Source: CAVTWH01 sp963794685 | GTDB lineage: Bacteria > Actinomycetota > Actinomycetes > Mycobacteriales > Micromonosporaceae | DNA length: 64,000 bases | Direction of reading: 5' to 3' | NCBI GenBank assembly: GCA_963794685.1 | Contig: CAWCFK010000011.1 | Location: 251,880-315,879 of the forward strand | Shown: piece after piece, positions 59,629 through 64,000 of the stretch | How the letters are laid out: each line of letters opens with the position of its first letter | Numbering within the stretch: position 1 is the stretch's first letter | Translations under genes and position numbers: made by a program | Notes under the pieces: model-generated | Seen by the model: only the letters and a program-made list of their open reading frames with translations | What the model was told of the DNA's origin: nothing | The model's database searches: none

Positions 59629-61463
59629 TCACAGCCGCGCACGCAGATCCCACAGATCCACGTCGTCGATCTGACGCGGCGGACCGAGGAATGCTTCAAG
59701 GGTCAGTCGTAGCGCTGCCGCGTTCGTCCGCCGGGGGTCCAGGACAACTGCTGCGGCCCGCCACCGACGCAGGTCGGCGGCGAGTAGCTGCTGCTCTCCC
59801 GGCTCGGGAACATGAACGACTCCGCTCTGCGTCACCTGGTCGAGGACGATCGATGTCCACGTCGGGGTGGCGCCGTAGAGCGAGCCGTGGGCCGGATCGT
59901 CTGCCGGTCCGAGGAAATACCCGCGCGGGACGGCGAACTCGGCGTTTGCCGCCGCCGACCAGCGCATGCCGTCGATTTCGAAGCTCGACACGGTCGGCGC
60001 CGTGACCAACGTCCGCCCGACCGGCACATAGGCGCGCCAGGCGCCACTGGTGATGAAGTGCGGCACCGGCGCCAATGCGGTGGTCGGCAGTCGTGCGGGC
60101 GCCGTGCTGACGACGGCGATCAGGATGACCAGCACGGCCAGCAGCCGCACCCGTACCCCGGACGGAGCTGCGACGTCCGACCTGCCACGGAGGCCGGACG
60201 GGACGCGTTCACACCCGTTGCCAACAGAACTCCGACGAGTGGCGTGATGATCAAAGCGGACCGGTTGGTCGGTGACAAGTCGGCCATCGGCAGAGACTGG
60301 ATCACGCGGTACGGCGTGATCAGGCCGATCCCGTGGTGGTAAATCCTGACCTCGGGTCCGAGCGACAGCAACAGGAAGAACGCGCTGGCCGCGGTCGCTG
60401 AGCGGATCAACGCCGCAGGGCGCCGGCACAGCTGGACGGCGAGTACCAGGATCGTGACGAACAGCGGGAGACCGTAGAAGGAGGTCTCCTCCGCGGTGCT
60501 GTGAGCGAGGCCGGCGGTGCCCAGGAACCGGCCGGCCAGCGATCCGGTTGCCGCTGTCCAGTAGGACGCCAGGTCCAGCGACAGCAGGGTGGCGGGAAAC
60601 GGTAGTCCCCGATAATGCCCTGGGCCGAAGAACTGGAACCACAGCGGGTAGCCCACGATCAGGATGCTCACCGCGCCCGCGAGCACGAGGTGGCCGACCA
60701 GTCGCCGTGGGTGGGCGATCTGTCCGCCGAAAGCGAGCCAGCCCGCCAGCACAACGCCGCCGCCTACCGCCGTCAGCAGCAGGATCTCCTCGCTGAGGAA
60801 GGTCTGGTACGCGACGAGCAGGCCCAGGCCGACTGATCGGCGCCAGCTCGCCCGGGTTCCGACCAACCGGACCACGCTGACCACGATGAACGGCACCAGG
60901 TACTGGGAGACCAGGTGGATGTGCCCGAGCGACTCGGCGACCATGCCGGGTGCGAAGCCGCAGAACCCGGCTCCGACGGCCGCGGCGAGCCGGGACGGCA
61001 CCAGGTACCGGCAGAAGGCGTAGTACCAACCGGTAGCGGTGCCGGCCAGCGCCAGTACCGTCAGGAGCAGGTAGCTGACACTGGCCCCGAAGGCCAGGGT
61101 CAGCGGCGTGAGCGGGACACCGACGCCGATCATGCTGGCATTCGCCATCATGTTTACCCCGGTGGGCGCGTTCAGTTGCGAGTTGAACAGCGGATTGTCG
61201 CCAGCGGCGACTGAGTGGGCGACGGCGGACAGGAACCATTCCAGGGCGATCTGATCCTGGCCGCCGTAGCTGTCCACGACGGTGTCGCGGCCGCCTGCGA
61301 GCAGGCCTGAGGTGATCCACAGGGCGGTGCCGAGATACCCCAGCACGACGACGGCGTGGGGCCACAGGTGGCGGCTGCTCGCCTGCCCGGACACCGGCCG
61401 GGTGGCCGCGGGGGGAGTCCCGGCCCGGCCGGGCCGGGAATCGAGCGCGGCCGGAGGCCACAC
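59629..61463 (-). CDS. Polytopic membrane protein, paralogue of the 57687 protein (frameshifted)
   Basis: Same architecture: about 38 cytoplasmic residues, about eleven helices, then an outer domain. Matching motifs are NPLFNSQLNAPTGVNMMANA, PLTLAFGASVSY, PLWFQFFGPGHYR, STAEETSFYGLPLF, PYRVIQSLPMADLSPTNR, FITSGAWRAYVPVG and YFLGPAD. A one-base deletion between about 60165 and 60220 puts the last 190 residues in another frame. Start taken at the GTG complementary to 61461-61463. Corrected length about 611 aa. As sequenced the upstream gene reads into it without a stop. Confidence 0.65.
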
Positions 61464-62967
61464 TCGACAGGGATTCCGTGGCAGGTGTGCGTGGGCCCGG
61501 CCGCGGTGGCAGGTCGAGCCGGTCCTGCCTTCTCCTGCCCAGCGCGGCGGCCCACAGCATGAGGGCAACCAGGATCGTCACGGCTGCACTGGCCCAGAAC
61601 CGGCCGGTCTGGCCCGGCTGGAACGACGACGGGAGATGGTCGGCTAACGACCATCGGATGGACTCACCGAGTCGATCCATCGGAAGGTTGTGTTCGCCCG
61701 GGTGTTGGAACCTGTCATCGGGGTGCACGTCCGCGGCCAGCGCGACCGCGTAGCCGGCGATGCCGGCACAGCCCGCCAGAACCGCCAACCACCAGCCCAA
61801 CCGCTGGATGAGTGTCGCCACATAGAACGCCAGTGGTGCGATGATCACCGCGGCGTATCGGGCGGGTGGGCTGTAGCCCCCGAAGAATCCCCAGGCCGTA
61901 CACACCAGGATCTCGTACGGGACGATCGTCAGCACCAGGGTCAGGTGTAGCAGCCAGAACGGTCGACGCAGGGTGACCAGCAGCCCGGGCAGGACCAGGA
62001 AGAAGACAGGGAAGTTCGGGATCAGTCCACCCTGCCGGTCGAAGAGCACCCCGGACAGACCGGTATGCAGCGGTATCTGGAACGGACCGTTCCCCATCGC
62101 CACCTGGCTGGCGGCCGGACTCAGGCTGTGCCACACCGCGTACGAGTTCCACTCCAGCAGCACGCCGCCGATCACCAACGGGACAAGGCAACACACGTAG
62201 GCCGGCCAGCCGACGCGCTGTACCCAGAACCTTCCGATCAGCAGGCCGGCGATCGCCGCCACCGGCAGCAGCATCCGCACGTGTATCCACGGCGCGTAGG
62301 CCAGGCCGATGCAGCACGTGACCAGCCGGGCCGGATGCGGCTTGTCGGCGAGCAGTACCCGCACCGCGTAGAGCACGATCAACGCGCAGATCGGTTCCAC
62401 GAACGACATCGAGGCGTACACGTACAGGGGTGACCCCGCCGCGAACAGCAACGTGGTGAACAGGGCGTACCCGGCGGTGATCTGCCGTTCCCGCAGGAAG
62501 AGGTAGATGTTGGCGACGACCAGCACGGTGACGACCGCGATGAATCCCAGTGCCCCGGCCCGGCCCCAGGCCATGAACGGCAACAGCCACAGCAGCGGCC
62601 CGCCGACGCTGTGCAGGGACAGCGGCCTTCCGTCCGGCCCGGGTACGACATGGGGGGCCATCTCGGCCGGATAGAACGCCAGATAGTCGCGGTTGCGATA
62701 GTCGAGCATCACGTCGACCGAGTGGTACTTCTGCATGGTCTGGCTGATCACCAGGTAAGCCGGTTCGTCGCCGGCCGGTGCTCCGTGCAGCAGCCGCAGC
62801 CGAATGGCCAGGATAAAGATCGCCGCGCTGACCAGGACCGCGGTGACAAGGAATCGGCGGTCCCGTGCGTCGGCCCGGACCGGGGCTGTGCCGGCCGCGA
62901 TCTCAGCAGCCAGTCGGTCACGCCAGTGCGCCATCCGGCGCCGGGTGGGGTGGCCCTGGTCGGTCAT
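61464..62967 (-). CDS. GT39-like polytopic membrane glycosyltransferase candidate
   Basis: About 500 aa if it ends at the junction. A cytoplasmic N-terminus (AHWRDRLAAEIAAG) is followed by about eleven helices. The first outer loop has HGAPAGDEPAYLVISQTMQK, the acidic GDEPxYL pattern of polyprenyl-phosphate-sugar-dependent GT-C enzymes, and later GYSPPARYAAVIIAPLAFY. The reading frame continues open into the next gene as far as 59629. Removing one base near 61466 would create TGA followed at once by the GTG of the next gene. Start ATG complementary to 62965-62967. Confidence 0.65.
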
Positions 62968-63216
62968 CTGATCTCCGAGCGCAGTTCGAGGCGACGGCCG
63001 ACGTGATACCGCTCCGCGCCGGTGACCTGCCGGACGCCGATGCCGTCCGACAGGTCAACGCCCCAGTCGTGTTTACGGTCGCGGTCACAGCCGGCCGGAT
63101 GACGACACCTGGTCCCCGGGCGGATGACTGTCCGCCACCAACTTCGCTACCGGTCGTTACGTGGATGGACCCAGCGCGCGCCCGGGTTCCCGCCGTCCGG
63201 ATAAGGAAAAAGCAGC
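62968..63216. other. Divergent intergenic region, right-end glycan locus
   Basis: About 250 bp between the GT39-like gene (minus) and the FAD oxidoreductase gene (plus). It should hold two promoters; I see no convincing pair of hexamers and no repeat. Confidence 0.4.
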
Positions 63217-64000
63217 GTGAACGAAGCATCGACAGTCGTGATCGGAGCCAGGCCGGCGGGGTTGACCGCCGCGTACGAACTGACGCGTCGCGGAAAGTCG
63301 GTCAGGGTACTCGAGGGCGACACCGCGCTCGGTGGGATATCCCGTACCGTCGAGCGGGACGGTTGGCGGTTCGACATCGGCGGTCACCGGTTCTTCACCA
63401 AGGTGGACCGGGTCGAGCAGTTCTGGCACGAGATCCTGCCTGGCGACGACTTCATGGTGCGCCCCCGGAATGAGCCGGATCTACTACCGTCCGCAAGCTC
63501 TTCGACTACCCACTGCGGCCGGGCGAACGCCCTGCGTGGCCTCGGCGTGCTGGAAGCTTCCTGCGGTGTATCGGCTTCGTATCTGCTGGGTGCGGTATCG
63601 CGACCGCCCCGGGACCAGTCCCACTTCGCCGGCTGGGTCACCGCGCGGTTCGGCAAGCGGCTCTACTCGATCTTCTTCAAGACCTACAGCGAGAAGGTCT
63701 GGGTGTTCCGGGCGGAGCAGATCCAGGCCGACTGGGCGGCCCAACGGATCAAGAACCTGGTCGCTGGTTCTCGGCCGTCCTCAACGCGTTGCTGCCGCGC
63801 CGGAACCAGACGGACCATCACCAGCCTGATCGAACAGTTCCGCTACCCGAAGCTGGGGTCCCGGAATGATGTGGGAGCGCTGCGCCGACCTGGTGGAGAA
63901 GCGCGGAGGCGTGATCGAGACGGCCACCCGGGCGGTACGCATCGACTGGGCTCCCGGCGGCGCCACCCAGGTGCTGGTGATCTACGGCACCGCCATCCGA
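63217..64000 (+). CDS. FAD-dependent oxidoreductase, amine-oxidase/UDP-galactopyranose-mutase-like (partial, frameshifted)
   Basis: N-terminal FAD-binding fold: STVVIGARPAGLTAAYELTR (GxGxxG with Arg where the second Gly is expected), VRVLEGDTALGGISRTV, GWRFDIGGHRFFTKVDRV. Pieces in shifted frames continue FMVRPRMSRIYY, LFDYPLR, FAGWVTARFGKRLYSIFFKT, ADWAAQRIKNL and MMWERCADLVEKRGGVIETA. This resembles oxidoreductases found in polysaccharide clusters. GTG start with AAGGAAA upstream. Several indels between about 63470 and 63860, and the gene runs off the window. Confidence 0.7.
   Translation, partial: MNEASTVVIGARPAGLTAAYELTRRGKSVRVLEGDTALGGISRTVERDGWRFDIGGHRFFTKVDRVEQFWHEILPGDDFMVRPRNEPDLLPSASSSTTHCGRANALRGLGVLEASCGVSASYLLGAVSRPPRDQSHFAGWVTARFGKRLYSIFFKTYSEKVWVFRAEQIQADWAAQRIKNLVAGSRPSSTRCCRAGTRRTITSLIEQFRYPKLGSRNDVGALRRPGGEARRRDRDGHPGGTHRLGSRRRHPGAGDLRHRHP

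Overview
The window is about 64 kb of very GC-rich DNA. Its gene order is the conserved actinobacterial core: ruvCAB-yajC-secD-secF-apt-relA, hisS-aspS-rarA-alaS-ruvX-mltG-aro genes, then efp-nusB-bldD-pyr/car-mihF-gmk-rpoZ-coaBC-metK-priA-def-fmt-rsmB. BldD, an actinobacterial IHF (MihF), a degenerate PriA without ATPase motifs and frequent GTG starts point to a developmental actinomycete. Micromonosporaceae (Micromonospora-like) is the best guess, inferred from synteny and composition because no rRNA is present.

Layout. (1) 1-9.9 kb: Holliday-junction resolution under a LexA-type box, Sec translocase accessories, adenine salvage and the bifunctional (p)ppGpp enzyme. (2) 9.97-16.3 kb: two membrane-anchored cyclophilin-type PPIases on the minus strand, a metallo-beta-lactamase-fold hydrolase, HisRS and AspRS. 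(3) 16.5-22.2 kb: an HNH-like protein, a small membrane protein, RarA, a Pro-rich membrane protein and two small membrane-associated proteins. (4) 22.2-26.8 kb: AlaRS, RuvX and MltG. A secreted peptidoglycan-binding protein sits antisense at 26.9-27.3 kb. (5) 27.5-32.7 kb: shikimate pathway (aroE, aroC, aroK, aroB, aroQ). (6) 32.8-34.7 kb: a small accessory patch (DUF4352-like protein, Pro-rich membrane protein, ArsR/SRPBCC pair). (7) 34.9-37.2 kb: EF-P, NusB, a membrane protein and BldD. (8) 37.4-48.2 kb: UMP biosynthesis (pyrR-pyrB-pyrC-carA-carB-pyrD-bioA-pyrF) with a PyrR-binding hairpin in front of pyrR and bioA lodged inside the operon. (9) 48.3-57.5 kb: mihF, gmk, rpoZ, coaBC, metK, priA, def, fmt, rsmB. 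(10) 57.7-64 kb: a probable envelope-glycan locus with two paralogous polytopic membrane proteins, a GT-C-like protein and a FAD-dependent oxidoreductase cut by the window edge.

The sequence carries roughly 40 or more single-base indels, mostly insertions, in genes that must be functional (alaS, hisS, gmk, coaBC, rarA). They cluster at about 10-27 kb, 32.9-34 kb, 45.8-52.8 kb and 60-64 kb, while whole stretches (1-9.9, 27.5-32.7, 34.9-45.8, 54-59.5 kb) are clean. I read them as assembly errors rather than pseudogenes. Frame-disrupted genes are annotated end to end with the shift positions. Two apparent giant fusions (PyrD-BioA and a 1,112-residue membrane protein) can be explained by such indels.

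I found no tRNA, rRNA, CRISPR array, insertion sequence or phage. Less ordinary signals are two perfect GATC-ended palindromes, a BldD-type site in the bldD-pyrR intergenic region, several start codons directly downstream of -10 elements (leaderless mRNAs), and the right-end glycan locus.
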